This document shows, piece by piece, positions 1 through 11,020 of a stretch of 41,592 bases of DNA. This DNA comes from Monosiga brevicollis MX1 (Eukaryota; Opisthokonta; Choanoflagellata; Craspedida; Salpingoecidae): the NCBI RefSeq assembly GCF_000002865.3, contig NW_001865059.1:147418-189009 (forward strand). The letters are read 5' to 3'. Made by a program: the position numbers and the translations under genes. Every line of letters starts with the position of its first letter. The first letter of the stretch is position 1. Below the pieces are notes generated by a model. The model saw nothing but the letters and a program-made list of their open reading frames with translations, was not told the DNA's origin and did not search any database.

Positions 1-60
1 AAAGCAAAAGCCCCCACTCCCGTCTTGTACACATTGAGCACCCGCCTAAATCGAGCGCAC

Positions 61-845
61 CTTGGAGGAATGTGTGAGTTGATCAGCAGTCAGTCCAAGA
101 ATGAGGGCACCGCCGGGGCCACCCTCGGCACCCCACAAAACTCGCTCGTCGTCGACGGCAACGCGCCACTTGACACCATTGACAAATGCATCGTGACGCG
201 ACCGATGAAGCTTTTCATCGGCTGCCTGGCCAGGAAAATAAAGCATACGACAGAGCGAGCACTCGGTCTTGTTCAAAGCACGCTGCCCAAGGTCCAAAAC
301 GAGCTCCGTGGTACGTGCTGGGGTGCTCGGGGCACGATGGCGCTCACGGGCTTTGTCGCGGCGTGACGCCGAAGATCCTCGAAGTGGGGTCACCACAGAC
401 GCTGGCGGGGGCTGCCGGCGCAAAAGGATGTCAAAGGCGTTGCGCGGCCCTCCTGCTTTGCTATTGGGGATGGAAGGTTGCGTGCTGGTGGGAGTCGCAG
501 CGGCCGCATCTGCCTGTGCACTGTTTGGTGTTGCACTAGCTTTGACCGTTGCCTGGTCGTGTCTAATGGCATCGATCGACACCGGGGGCTCGATAAAGTT
601 GGCAGCTAGAGGGCGCTTGGCCACGGGCAGCCCTGCGTTGGCCCAAGCAGCAACAGGCTTGAGGACGGGAAGGCGCACCAAGCATGTCGCTGTGCACCCA
701 GACACTCACCGTCATTGGCTGAATCCAAGAAAGCATCCTGCGGAGCAGACGGATTTGAAGAGCGTTGCAGCGCAGCACCCCAGGCAGCATTTGCATCGCG
801 GTTGAGCGTAGCCAACCGGCGCTTGTGCAGCGAGTAGGCCGCCAT
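61..845 (-). CDS. ESCO: ESCO-type sister-chromatid cohesion N-acetyltransferase, N-terminal part (partial)
   Basis: Family role: acetylates cohesin SMC3 in the nucleus to establish sister-chromatid cohesion in S phase. Two exons are seen, 845-710 and 632-61, joined across a 77-bp intron with donor GTGAGT and acceptor GCAG, phase 1. The start ATG lies in a CCATGG context. The first ~130 residues are low-complexity and basic, with a short NAFDILL segment. They are followed by the hallmark ESCO zinc finger: a LVLDLGQ lead-in, C-x2-C (CSLC), GMLY-like MLYFPGQ, then H-x3-H (HRSRH) and FVNGVKW. The second exon ends at a GTGCGC donor, so the acetyltransferase domain must lie beyond the left edge of the window. 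The zinc finger and flanks identify the family with good confidence. The exact N-terminal splice is inferred. Confidence 0.8.
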
Positions 846-1393
846 GGACTGTCGTGGTGAACGCCGGTTCAGGTGAACACCGGTTCAGGAACACACGTTT
901 GCGACAAGCACACGGATCTCCAACGCAGCCGCAACTGACGCCAGACCCAGACCTTGCACCTCTTGTTTCATCAGCCACATGGACACTGCTTGGCGATCAG
1001 CGCGGCCCGCGCACCGTGATTGCCTGCTGCTGTTCCGAATCCTCAAAAAAAAAAAATGAAAAAACGCGCCGAAACGAGAAAAAAACGGTCAAGAAGTCGT
1101 CAAAAAAGTATTTCGCCCAAACTGAACAAGACTGAACCATTTTTAACATGAACATAGTCAAGTATTTTATTTACATGTGTCTGAGTTTTGGAGTTTTGTC
1201 TGACTGGTCCCCCTTGTTTGCTACCAACCGTCAACCTGCTGCCGTGACCAAGTGTCAGACCCATGTCTGCTACCAACTGAAATTGGTCGACACAACGTGC
1301 TCACACAACACACACACACACACACAGAGTTCACTTTCTAGTTTTGTGGTTTGAAAGGTAAGCAGCATTGACAGTGGCTCTGGAGGTTGGCGC

Positions 1394-1442
<49 letters not shown>

Positions 1443-1598
1443 CCCGTACCGGCGGTTGCAAAATGGCAGCGCTGTTGGGACAAGTGTTGGTCTAAAAGGG
1501 GATCCTTGAATGCATTTTCGTTCCCTCGAGTCTTGGTCAGCACATGACTTGAAGCTGACACGGCTTTTGCATGACTATCAGGGCGAATCAACGCAAAG
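846..1598. promoter_or_regulatory. Divergent intergenic region, ESCO / eIF3b, with CA and GT repeats
   Basis: This ~750-bp spacer separates two head-to-head genes and should hold both promoters. It contains an A-rich patch near 1046-1115, a (CA)n repeat at 1309-1326 and a (GT)n repeat of about 43 bp at 1398-1440. At 1460 there is AAAATGGCAGCGC, resembling a YY1-type core element, 139 bp before the eIF3b ATG. I see no convincing gene here. Confidence 0.5.
1398..1440. repeat. (GT)n microsatellite upstream of eIF3b
   Basis: Uninterrupted TG dinucleotides, about 21 units, ending roughly 160 bp before the eIF3b start codon. The longer antisense reading frames here (runs of His/Thr) are repeat artefacts. 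Confidence 0.95.
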
Positions 1599-4250
1599 AT
1601 GTCCGGCCCCTTGCTTACCGAGGCCGATGCGCCGGTCTTGGACAACTCTTTCCGCAATGTCCTGGTGCTGTACGGTCTGCCCGACCCCGAAGCCTCCAAG
1701 ATGGCCAAGCTCGAAAAGGTCATCATCAGCAAGGTGCTGAAGGATTATCATATCGTCGAGCACCGCTTCCTCGTTGATGAGGATGGCAAGGGTCGTGGCG
1801 TTGCCTTTCTTGAGTTCGAGACTGTCGAGGCCGCCAACACCGCCCTCGTGGCCCTCGACGGCTACAAGCTGGACAAGAAGCACACCTTCCAAGCCTGCCT
1901 TCTCGAGGATATGGACCGCATCCTCAAGACCGAAGACGAGTTTCAAGCCCCGCCCGAGGAAGCCCTCGACTCAAAGCTTGTGAGTGGTGTCGCAATATAT
2001 ACTTTTGGTGGTTGTCATTTTTCAACGTTGTCCAAGCCATGTTCGTCCGACTCACTTGGTGATTGTTCTGTGCTCGACCCACGCAGAACGAGCTTCAGAG
2101 CTGGTTGCTCAACAGCGACTGCTACGACCAGGTCGCGCTGCGTTACCAGAACATGACCTCGATCGGCTGGAACATGCGTAACCGCGTGAACATTGCCTGC
2201 GAGCGTGAAGGCTGGTCCGAGCTTGGTGTGCAATGGTCGCCGCTCGGCTCATACCTGGCCACTTTTCACCAACCTGGTATCTCCCTCTGGGGTACTGAGA
2301 AGTTTGAGCGGTATGTTCTAGAGTGTGGCTTGCCTTGCGTGTGTTTGTGTGTGTTTTAGGCTTCATTCCCTTTTTCTGGCCGTCTGCTTGCATTCAAAAA
2401 CTCATATGTCCGATACGTGCGTTGCGCTGTGACAGCATCAACAAGTTTGCGCACATGGGTGTCAAGTTTATTGATTTTTCTCCTTGCGAAAACTACATGG
2501 TCACCTTTGCCCCGGCTACGCCCATCAACGAGAAGGACCCTCGCAGCATCATCATCTGGAACCTCAAGACGGGTGAGCAAATGCGCGGTTTCATGCCCCC
2601 ACGCAAGTACCGCAGCGCCCACGGTGAGGTCGAGGAGATGTGGCCCGTCTTCAAGTGGAGCCATGACGACAAGTACTTTGCCCGTATGACTGACGCGGAC
2701 ACGCTTGCCGTGTACGACACCGAGTCGTTCAAGAAGCTGGATAACCGTGGCATTCAAATCACGGGTCTGCAAGAGTTTGCCTGGTCGCCGCGCGACAACG
2801 TTATTGCTTACTGGCAGCCCGAGATTGCCCAGCGCCCCGCCCGCATGGGTATCCTGGATATTCCCCGCAAGGAGGATCTCACCACTCGCAACATGTTCTC
2901 CGTCGTTGCTTGCCACCTCGTCTGGCAAAAGTCTGGCGAGCATGTTTGCGTGCACGTCGTACGCCACAACAAAAAGAAGACTCAGCTGTATTCTGATTTC
3001 CAGATTTTCCACATGAACGGCAAGGACATCCCCTGCGATCAGCTTGAGCTGCACCGCCCCGTCGTTGGATTTTTCTGGGCACCAGAGGGCAACCGCTTTG
3101 CCGTCATTAGCGGACAACATCCCATGACTCGTGTTGAGACCTACTCGCTCGAGTCGCGCAAGATTGTCAAGCACCCCGAACACCTCGACATCACCTGCGA
3201 GAGCGTGTTCTGGAGCCCCACCTCTCAGCACATGATCCTGGCCGATCGCTTCAAGATGAACAGTGAGTTGCGTGTCGTTTGTTGATCGTGCTCGTTTTCG
3301 CTTGTTTTTGGTCGTGTATTGTTTGTTGTTTGATCTTGTGTGGACACGATGCGTCATTCGAGACACTTGATTATGTCCAGCCTTCGCATGGTGGTGGGTA
3401 TCGGCACGTATTATAAAAGGGGGCTGATAAGGATGGACGGGGCTGGTGGAGGAGATATGATGACGTTTAGAATAGGGACAGCTGAATAGCCTTGTTGATT
3501 TATTCGTGGAAGATCTTGGGTTGTAGCTTGATCGATCGCCTGATCTCTCCAGCATCGGCCCTCGTCTTGTTCGCTCAGACCCCCTGTGCCGATATCTACC
3601 ACCTTTATTGCTGGACAACAACTGCTCTTCCGTGACGCACCGCACCGCCTCTTTTGTGTTTTTTATAATGTGACATTTTTGTGTTTCTCGTCGACTCGTG
3701 CCCTCATTCTGGCGCCCTGTCGATTGCAGGCCAGCTCGTGTTTGTGGACGCCAACACAATGGAGACGATCCGCATCGTTGAGCATGCCATGGTGACAGAC
3801 ATTGAATGGGATCCCACTGGCCGCTACGTGGCCAGTATTGCCAGTGCGTCCAAGACGCAAGTGGACACGGGCTACATCATGTGGTCTTTCCAGGGCAACC
3901 AACTGCACAAGATGAACAGGAAACACTTTTTCCAGCTTCTGTGGCGTCCGCGTCCCAAGGAGCTCATCAACGATGATGACCTCAAGGAGATTCGTCGCAA
4001 CTGGAAGAAGTACCAGACCAACTTTGAGGCCGCGGACAAGATGATGATGGATCAGGCGGACGAGGAAACCCTGCAGGCTCGTCGTGCCATGCTCGAGGAC
4101 TGGAGCGACTGGCAAATGTCTGTCGAGAAGCGCCTGTCCGAGCTGCGTGCTCGTCTCAAGAAGCTTCGTCCCGAGGATCAGGAAGACATTGTTGAAATTG
4201 TGGAGACTGTCGAGGTGCCTGTCAAGGTCGAGGAGGTTATCGTGGAGTAA
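1599..4250 (+). CDS. EIF3B: Translation initiation factor eIF3 subunit B
   Basis: Scaffold subunit of cytoplasmic eIF3, which recruits the 43S pre-initiation complex. Four exons: 1599-1979, 2087-2310, 2436-3262 and 3730-4250 (650 aa). All joins keep phase (0, 2, 1) with donors GTGAGT/GTATGT and acceptors CAG. Residues ~18-100 form an RRM: RNP2 VLVLYG at 21-26 and RNP1 KGRGVAFL at 64-71. Residues ~130-560 form the eIF3b beta-propeller, with WSPLGSYLATFH, WNLKTGEQMRGF and the conserved EWDPTGRYVAS near the end. The C-terminus is the charged helix that binds eIF3i/eIF3g in other species (RRNWKKY, then DWSDW). It lacks the long acidic N-terminal extension of the human protein (814 aa), so translation starts almost at the RRM. 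A possible AATAAA signal lies at 4525. Confidence 0.95.
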
Positions 4251-4917
4251 ATGCCCTTCCCTGCGCCGAGCGCGACGGGTTTATGGCAGAGCCATCTTCT
4301 CGCGCGTTGGGCTTGGTGCCAACTTTTTTTCTTTTTGTTTTCGTCGTCTTCTTCACCACATGGAGTGTCGTCTTCCTTGTCTTCCGTGACGACGAGAGTT
4401 GCATGACACACTGTACTCAACTTTTCCCTGCTTTTTTTTTCCTTTTTTTGGGTTGTATTACTTACGACACGGCAAGCTCGAGGGCAATTGGCCGAGCTGT
4501 GCAAAATTCAACAGACTTTTAAAAAATAAAATGAACTGAACTGAGATCAACTCCCTACGCTTGATGCTGTCTATGAATGATGTGTCAAGAAGCGCACACT
4601 GGGATGAGATGGTTGAAAAGGCAACCAGGGTGAAGCAGTGGTACAAGCGTGACTGAGGAAAACGCTTGCCACCAGCTTTTTTCTGACACTTTTTGCTGAC
4701 AAGCCTTTCTTCCTTTGTGAGGCGTTGACAACCACACACACAACAACAACAAACAAAACAATATCTTGTCGTGCCGTGTCGCTGCGGCTTTGGTGTGTAT
4801 GAGTGTGTGTGTGTGTGCTGCCGTGCTCGCTGCCGTGCTCGCTTCTTGACGTGGTTGACGTGCTTTGCAGTTGGTGTGCCCGGGGCATCGTGTGGGGTTG
4901 AATGAACACCATTGGCC
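4251..4917. promoter_or_regulatory. 3' flank of eIF3b and promoter region of RAB28
   Basis: Tandem genes on the same strand are separated by ~670 bp. The first part is T-rich (runs near 4324-4340 and 4432-4449) and contains AATAAA at 4525-4530, the probable eIF3b cleavage signal. A short (GT)n repeat at 4802-4817 lies ~100 bp before the RAB28 ATG. No other gene is seen. Confidence 0.5.
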
Positions 4918-6097
4918 ATGGCCAGTCAGGAAGACGCTGCTGAAACTTACAAGGTTCGCGCACGCATGCACCTTTGTCGTCACCCCCTCCGAGCTGCGTT
5001 GCACTCCAGTCGCCTCACCAGCTGCCCTCGACCTTCATCCTTCATACGCCTGCGCTCACAGATTGTGGTCCTGGGGAACGGGACTTCGGGCAAGGTGGGT
5101 TCCCGCCGCTCGTCGCCGCTCGCCGCTTGCCGATTGCCGCTTGCCGCTTGCCGTCCGCCGTTCGCAGCTCGCCACACAACATGACCTACGTCCCGAGATC
5201 AGCTGCGCTCGCTGCTGCCTCAGCAGCCCGTACTCACACCCAATGACCCTGTCGATCTTCTCATCGATATAGACATCTGTCATTCGTCGCTACTGCCAAG
5301 ATGGCTTTGGCAACGCCTACAATCAGACCATCGGCCTCGACTTTTTCATGAAACGACTCAATCTGCCCGGCGACAAGTATGTCACCCTGCAGATCTGGGA
5401 CATTGGGGGCCAAGCCATTGGTGGTAAAATGATTCGCAACTACCTCGAGAACGCCAAGGTATGCTGCCGTCCCCACCCTAGTCAGCCAGCTTATCGATCC
5501 GGGCACATGAACCACCGCACCGGTGCATGACGACTCTTTGCTTTGGCCCCTTTGCATAGGGCGTCATACTAGTATATGACATCACCAACCGTGACTCGTT
5601 TGAGGATCTCGCCGATTGGTACCAACTCGTGGTGGACACTTGCTCGGACTCGGGCATGCCACATGTCGGGCTCATGGCCAACAAAAGTATGTGCTGTATC
5701 TGTCCCATCACCGAACATGGGCGGAAAAAAGATCAGTCGCCTGGCACAGCATGCTCTTTGCTCACCTCACTTCTCTGTCGGACCCGCCTCAGTGGACCTG
5801 GCTCACATGCGTGCCGTCCCCGCCGAGCGCCATGACGACTTTGCCGCACGTCACCAAATGCTTAGCTTTAGCGTATGTGCTAAAGACGGCAGCAACGTTG
5901 ATCTCTCCTTTCGTCAACTCGTGGCCAAGATAACACGCATCAGCATCTCCCCTGCCGAAATGGAAGCCTTTCGCACCAAGCGCATGACCGCCGGTATTGT
6001 CAATCATCCCAAGGCTCCCAGCGACCCCTCCACTGTTCCTAAACCCTCTGCGGCCACTCAAGGCAAACCTCGTTCAACCCTGTGCCATGTCATGTAA
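4918..6097 (+). CDS. RAB28: RAB28 small GTPase
   Basis: Atypical Rab GTPase, linked in animals to cilia and BBSome/retromer traffic. Five exons: 4918-4953, 5062-5094, 5273-5458, 5560-5686, 5793-6097 (228 aa). G1 is GNGTSGKTS (17-25), split by an intron inside the P-loop. Switch I is QTIGLDFF. G3 is WDIGGQ with Gly in place of the usual Ala, a RAB28 hallmark. G4 is NKMD, assembled across an intron, followed by LAHMR. G5 is SVCAKDG. The C-terminus is CHVM, a CaaX box predicted to be farnesylated, as human RAB28 also ends in CaaX rather than the di-Cys of most Rabs. The chosen ATG gives the same short N-terminus as the family. The only uncertainty is the first exon of 12 codons. Confidence 0.95.
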
Positions 6098-6711
6098 TCA
6101 GCCCCACCCCCTACCCTGCCCGTTTCTTCTTCTTCTTCTTCTTCCTTTCTTCTTGACCCCCCATTTAGCGCCCTGCGGGCGAAATTGATATCAACTCTGA
6201 TAAATCACACAGCACCGAGAACGAATTATTTGCCTCAAATTTGACCATTGATAGACTCAACGTGACGTACTGCCTCAGCTTTCAACGCACCCGAGTGCAG
6301 CCATAACCCTCGCCACCAACCCATCGAAAGAACCACTCCAGCTTGGTTCCACGAAAGAGAGAAGAAACTGTAGCAGCTGTGGTAGAAAAGGGGCAGAGCA
6401 TCGATGCTGTCCTCGCGACATTGCTTGAAGAAGCGCGTACGGAAAAAAGAAAAAAAAACGCAAACGCAAGATGGATACATACGCGCGCACTGGTAAACGA
6501 CGACGACGACGCCAATCTCAACAAAAAAACAAAAACGAGAAAAGGGGGACCGGCCCCAACCTGCTGTCAGGCCCGCACAAACAAAACAAATCACTGGCAG
6601 GACTTTGACATGAAAAAAATCACAAAATGACCTCAAGAAGGCGCGAATGGTTTTCGAAACGACTACAAGCAGCCCATGTTAGCACGCTTGGCTTTGAGAG
6701 CCACTGGTTGC
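6098..6711. other. Convergent intergenic region, RAB28 / HMGCL
   Basis: Tail-to-tail spacer of ~610 bp. It begins with a CTT-rich stretch (6125-6153) and continues with A-rich and mixed sequence. I see no coding, RNA or mobile-element signal that I would defend. Confidence 0.4.
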
Positions 6712-8860
6712 TCATGCAGCTTCCTTCTTCTGCTGCTCCAGCTGTCAAAGTGGAGACGGGACAGCAATAAATGTGAGTTTAAGAAACAAAAAAACAAGAA
6801 AGCCCATCTCAATGCAAAAAGCAAGGAAAGAGAACGTTGCCCTGGACGAGAAAAAAAAACGCACTTCCTCACGCTGGCGCTGGCGCTCAGCGGCAGCACG
6901 CTTGGCTTGCATAGCGGCACCTGCACGCGAGGCCGTTGGGCGACCCAATGCATTGCTGATAAAGATGCTTGCGTCGACCAACAACTACAAGCCATTGCCA
7001 CAGATGCAACCGTTAAAAAACCGGAAAGCAATGCTGGAGGTACAACTAAGGAAGGAGGGAGGAAAAAGAAGGGGAGCGAGATGGTGTTCTCACATCAAGA
7101 TCTACGCCTGTCTTGACACCAAGCCCGTTGAGCATGTACACCACGTCTTCCGTGGCCACATTGCCGGTGGCTCCGACAGCATACGGGCAGCCACCAAGAC
7201 CAGCAACCTGCAATTCCCAAAGACGAGGTGAAAAGGTGAGCAAGGGCACTCCAAGCAGCACAGCAAACACAAACGTAAACACGCTCTCTTTCCTGCCCCC
7301 GTCCACTCTCGAACCCTCTCCCCATCTCTTACGGGCGGCATTTGCACACGGATAGGCACCTACGCTGGTATCAATGGTACCGATGCCCTTTTGCAATGAA
7401 ATCAAAATGTTGCTGAGTCCCTGACCAAAAGTGTCGTGGCAGTGCACGGCCAGTGCCTCAGGGGGCACCTCCTGTACATGTAAAAAGGGCAAACCAAGAC
7501 ATGACAATGGCATGAGGGCATGAGCAACGAATTGAACAGGATGACGGTGGCATCTGAATCTTGTGATCAGGGGCTCACGGTTGACCGTCAGGCTTATTGA
7601 CGACAAGGTACGTACGGCAGAGACAGCGTCAAGCATTTCAGCCATGGCATGAGGGGTACCAACACCAATCGTGTCACCGAGCGAGATTTCGTAGCAGCCC
7701 ATGTCGTAAAGTTTGCGGGCCACACGAGCCACCACGGCGGGGTCTGTGGGCCCGTCATAGGGGCATGCAATCACGCACGACACGTAGCTGGCGAGAGTAA
7801 GCAATCGACCATGTGAGGTTGCACAGCCGCTAGTAGCCCGGAGAAAAGGGAGAAAAAGAAAAAAAGAGGAGGAAAGAGATGCACCAACGTACCCGCGCAC
7901 GAGGACATTGTCCTGCTTGGCGGCGTCCACGACGTCGCGAAAGCGCTCAATGCTCTCGTCAATGGAGCAATTGATGTTGCGACTATCCACGGAGAAGAAT
8001 GTTTGGGAAGAAAAACACGGATGAGGAAGAGGGTGGCAGACAAAGGCGGGGGTACAAAGAAATGGGATGCACGTGTCTGTACACACAAACTTGGCCACGA
8101 ACCGACTGAAAGCTTCAGAGGCTGCGCCGAAGATGGCCACTTCTTGCGCGCCAACTTCAACGGCAGCTTGGTACCCCTTGATATTGGGGGTGAGCACGGG
8201 ATATGACACGCCCGGCTGGCGATCGATTTGCTGCATCACGGCCTTGTGGTCGCCCATCTAGAGACGTGTCGGACGAGTGTCGAGCGTCGGCGTGAATTTC
8301 AGATGGCAGTTTGGGACAGCTCCAGGCATGGCATGTGGCATGGGAGAAGTCGAGACGCACCTGAGGCACCCACTTGGGTGACACAAAGCTGGTGGCTTCG
8401 ACGACGGGAAGCCCAGCAGCCGCAAGGCGCTGGATGAGCTCCACCTTGACTTCGGTGGGCACGAGCTGTCAAGGGCAGCGTCAACCAGCGACCATGAGGG
8501 CACGCAAGGGAAAAAAATATCAAGCAAGTTTGACACGGATAGAGAAGAAGGCGCAAGGCCAACTCACGCCACGCTCGTTTTGCAGGCCATCGCGGGGGCC
8601 CACTTCAACAATCTTGACATAGTCGGGCAAGTCCTTAAACTAGAAAAAAAGGCCGAACCCCAGAAGCGGTCAGGCAAGCCGCCAAATGGGACGCGTAGCA
8701 ACCCGCACGGACATGGTACACGGGCGAATGCATTCGAGTCGCAGACGAGAACGAGCCCGAGGGGTCAAGAACGCGGACGTACCAAAGGCTGGACTTGACG
8801 GCCATGATGCAGGCAACGTCGTGAGGTCGCGAGCGTTTGCAAAGCCAAGCGCCGCGCCAT
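6712..8860 (-). CDS. HMGCL: Hydroxymethylglutaryl-CoA lyase, mitochondrial
   Basis: Cleaves HMG-CoA to acetyl-CoA and acetoacetate (leucine catabolism, ketogenesis). Ten exons: 8860-8783, 8639-8568, 8465-8361, 8257-8103, 7982-7893, 7787-7616, 7471-7364, 7207-7094, 6984-6865 and 6741-6712 (347 aa). Exon 1 is a typical mitochondrial presequence: MARRLALQ start, Arg/Leu/Thr/His-rich, no acids. Catalytic residues are intact, each one position after the human numbering: Arg42/Asp43 in GPRDGLQNE, His234/His236 in AVHCHD, and Cys267 in [19 protein letters not shown] and [11 protein letters not shown] are also conserved. The last two exons encode a charged Arg/Gln/Glu/Lys tail that replaces the CKL-type peroxisomal end of the mammalian enzyme. 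Splicing of the last 9-codon exon is inferred from phase and an early TGA. Confidence 0.95.
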
Positions 8861-9051
8861 GATGACGGTGATGCCGCTGATGCCGATCCGAATCACAAAT
8901 TATACGAAGCTTTCAATCGCGTCGAGCGCCAACCAAAGGGCACACGCTACGCTGTCAACAACAACCCCAAACCCTGGCGTCTCCAACACGCCACCGAACC
9001 AAGCGCTTGACCGCCCCGGATACCAAATCCAGCCAGAGAGCTCCAACGCCA

Positions 9052-9206
9052 CGCGAGAGAGCGAGAGAGAGAGAGCGAGAGCGAGAGAGAGAGAGAGAGA
9101 ATGCACACACACAGTTATCGTGTCGAGCAAGCTGCGTGATCGCACGCGAGAGAGAGACAAAGAGACAGAGGGAGAAGAGAGACACAGACAGAGAGACAGC
9201 GAGACA

Positions 9207-9242
<36 letters not shown>

Positions 9243-9510
9243 CAGAGACAGAGACAGAGACAGACAGAGACAGACAGAGAAGAGAGACAGAGACAGAGAA
9301 GAGAGACAGAGAGAGAGAGAGACAGAGAGAGAGAGAGACAAAGAGACACAGAGAGAGAGAGAGAGAAGAGAGAGAGAGACAGAGAAGAGAGACAGAGAGA
9401 GAGAGACAGTGAGCAGTATGACAAAATGTTATAAGCGAGTAAAAAGAGAGAGAGAGAGAGAGGGTGAGACACGAGACACAGAGAGAGAGCGTGACGCATG
9501 CGGGAGAGAG
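9052..9510. repeat. Long purine-rich (GA)n / (CAGAGA)n tract
   Basis: About 460 bp in which the plus strand is nearly all purine: GAGAGA runs interleaved with GACAGAGA units. A short mixed stretch (9104-9146) and 9412-9445 interrupt it. It begins ~190 bp upstream of the HMGCL ATG, so on that gene's sense strand it is a CT tract. Homopurine tracts of this kind can adopt triplex DNA. Reading frames through it (Arg/Glu/Asp or Ser/Leu runs) are artefacts. Confidence 0.95.
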
Positions 9511-10130
9511 ATGCATGAGAGAGAGATGCACGTCGACGACGTGATGGACGAGCGTTCATCGGCGCTGGGAACAGCAGGGATAAGAGCTGGACTCACGGGC
9601 ACGGCAAGCCCTCGAGGTCTTGGACTGGCGATTCGGCAGCGGGATGGGATGGCGCTGCCATTTGGAGCCTTGACGCCCGATCGTGTGTCAACGTTGACGA
9701 CCGCTTCTTCTACTACAAAAATCTGCTAATCTTCTACTATAACTCAGACCGTCATCTGCATTATTTCTGCATTTTCTCCATTTATTTCTACGTAAACCTT
9801 TCTTCGATTTCTTAAAAGAATTCTTCTACTGCAACGATGGCGCTTCTTCTACCAAACGCTCAGCTGCTGGAAGAAAAATGGCAGCGCAGTGTGATCGCGT
9901 CCGAGCCAAAGGACCTTGAAAGCTCCCATGCTGACTCTATCTTGGACACCATCGGCCTCCCGTCGCTCACCATCTGCACCGACGGAGAAGGGGCCGCTCC
10001 CCGCTGCCGCTGCCATTCCTACACACCATCATCACCTTGACAACTTTTTTTCTTCTTCTCCAGATCTCCCCCCCCCCCACGACAACTATTTCAGGTTTAT
10101 TTTGCTTCACATGATCAAGCGTCCCAAAAG
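9511..10130. other. Unassigned stretch between repeat blocks
   Basis: AT-richer sequence with TTCTTCTAC repeats around 9700-9830 and a pure C run near 10070. A 67-codon frame opens at an ATG at 9837 (MALLLPNAQLL...). Its first ~56 residues look protein-like, but it has no recognisable family or clear splice partner. AAAATGGCAGCGC occurs at 9875. I do not call a gene here. Confidence 0.3.
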
Positions 10131-10660
10131 TTGTCGGGGTACTTGTTACGAGCTGCGGCTGCTACGGCGACGGCTACAGATGCTGCCACTGCTATTGCCA
10201 CTGCCACACTGCGACGGCTACGGCTACGGCTACTGCTACAGATACGGCTAGGGATACAGCTTCTGCTACCGATGCTGCCACTGCTACGGGTACTGCTAAG
10301 GATACTGCCATGTCTGCTAGACATACTGCTACGGATACTGCTACGGATACTGCTACGGATACGGCTACTGCTACAGATACTACTACTGCTGCTACGGATA
10401 CGGCTACTGCTATAAATACTGCTACTGCTCTGGATACTGTTCCGAATACTGCTGCGCTGCGGCTACGGTTGCTGCCATGTCTGCTACATATACTGCTACA
10501 GATACTGCTACGGATACTGCTCCAGATACTGCTCCAGATACTGCTCCAGATACTGCTACAGACACTACTACTACTGCTACAGATGCTACTACTATGCTAC
10601 TACCACCTGCTACTACTGCTACTACTGCTATTGCTATTGCTATTGCTATTGGCTGCTCCT
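10131..10660. repeat. Imperfect hexa/dodecanucleotide repeat (GCTACGGATACT-like)
   Basis: Degenerate tandem array built from GCTACN and GATACT units, densest at 10310-10600 and ending in TACTGC/TATTGC units. The unit has no stop codon in any of the three plus frames. It can therefore encode Ala-Thr-Asp-Thr, Leu-Arg-Ile-Leu or Tyr-Gly-Tyr-Cys repeats for over 100 codons each. No splice-consistent gene links to it, so I treat it as a repeat, not as a CDS. Confidence 0.85.
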
Positions 10661-11020
10661 GTTGTATGTTTCTGCTGCTTTGCTCCTCTTGTCTTCGCTC
10701 TTCTCTGACTTCTTGTTTCTGCTCTGCGTTGTTGCCCCCTGCGTGTCCCTCTGTCTGTGCGTGAGGCTTTGACTCTGCTTCTTCGGCCCTGCTTGCCCTG
10801 TGGGTCTGCCGCTTTGGCTTCACCCCTTTGTTCTGAGCTCGACACTAAGATCATAGATACGTTGCATTCATCGACTCAAAGGACAAAACAGGAAAAGGAG
10901 GGCAACGCAGTTGCACAGGTACCAGCCACCGCGAAGATACGACTCTGCCGCGCGGATTCAACCAAAGCAGGGAGAGGAAGGGAAAAAAAAAGCACACAAC
11001 TGAACTTCGGGTTTCATAGC
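10661..11020. other. 3' flank of the 2-O-sulfotransferase-like gene
   Basis: CT-rich then mixed sequence of ~360 bp between the hexanucleotide array and the stop codon of the minus-strand sulfotransferase. I see nothing further in it. Confidence 0.3.

Noticed and set aside
2356-3759. 467-codon minus-strand frame opposite eIF3b
   Set aside because: It is a shadow of strongly biased eIF3b codons. The plus strand encodes conserved eIF3b residues across the same bases.
8900-9729. Long Arg/Glu or Ser/Leu frames across the GA tract
   Set aside because: They are by-products of the purine repeat and have no unique sequence of coding character.
9837-10040. 67-codon ORF starting MALLLPNAQ
   Set aside because: It is short, has no family and no in-phase continuation, and is surrounded by repeats.
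10310-10764. Ala/Thr/Asp repeat proteins
   Set aside because: All three plus frames are open because the repeat unit lacks stops. No splice sites or unique flanking coding sequence support a gene.
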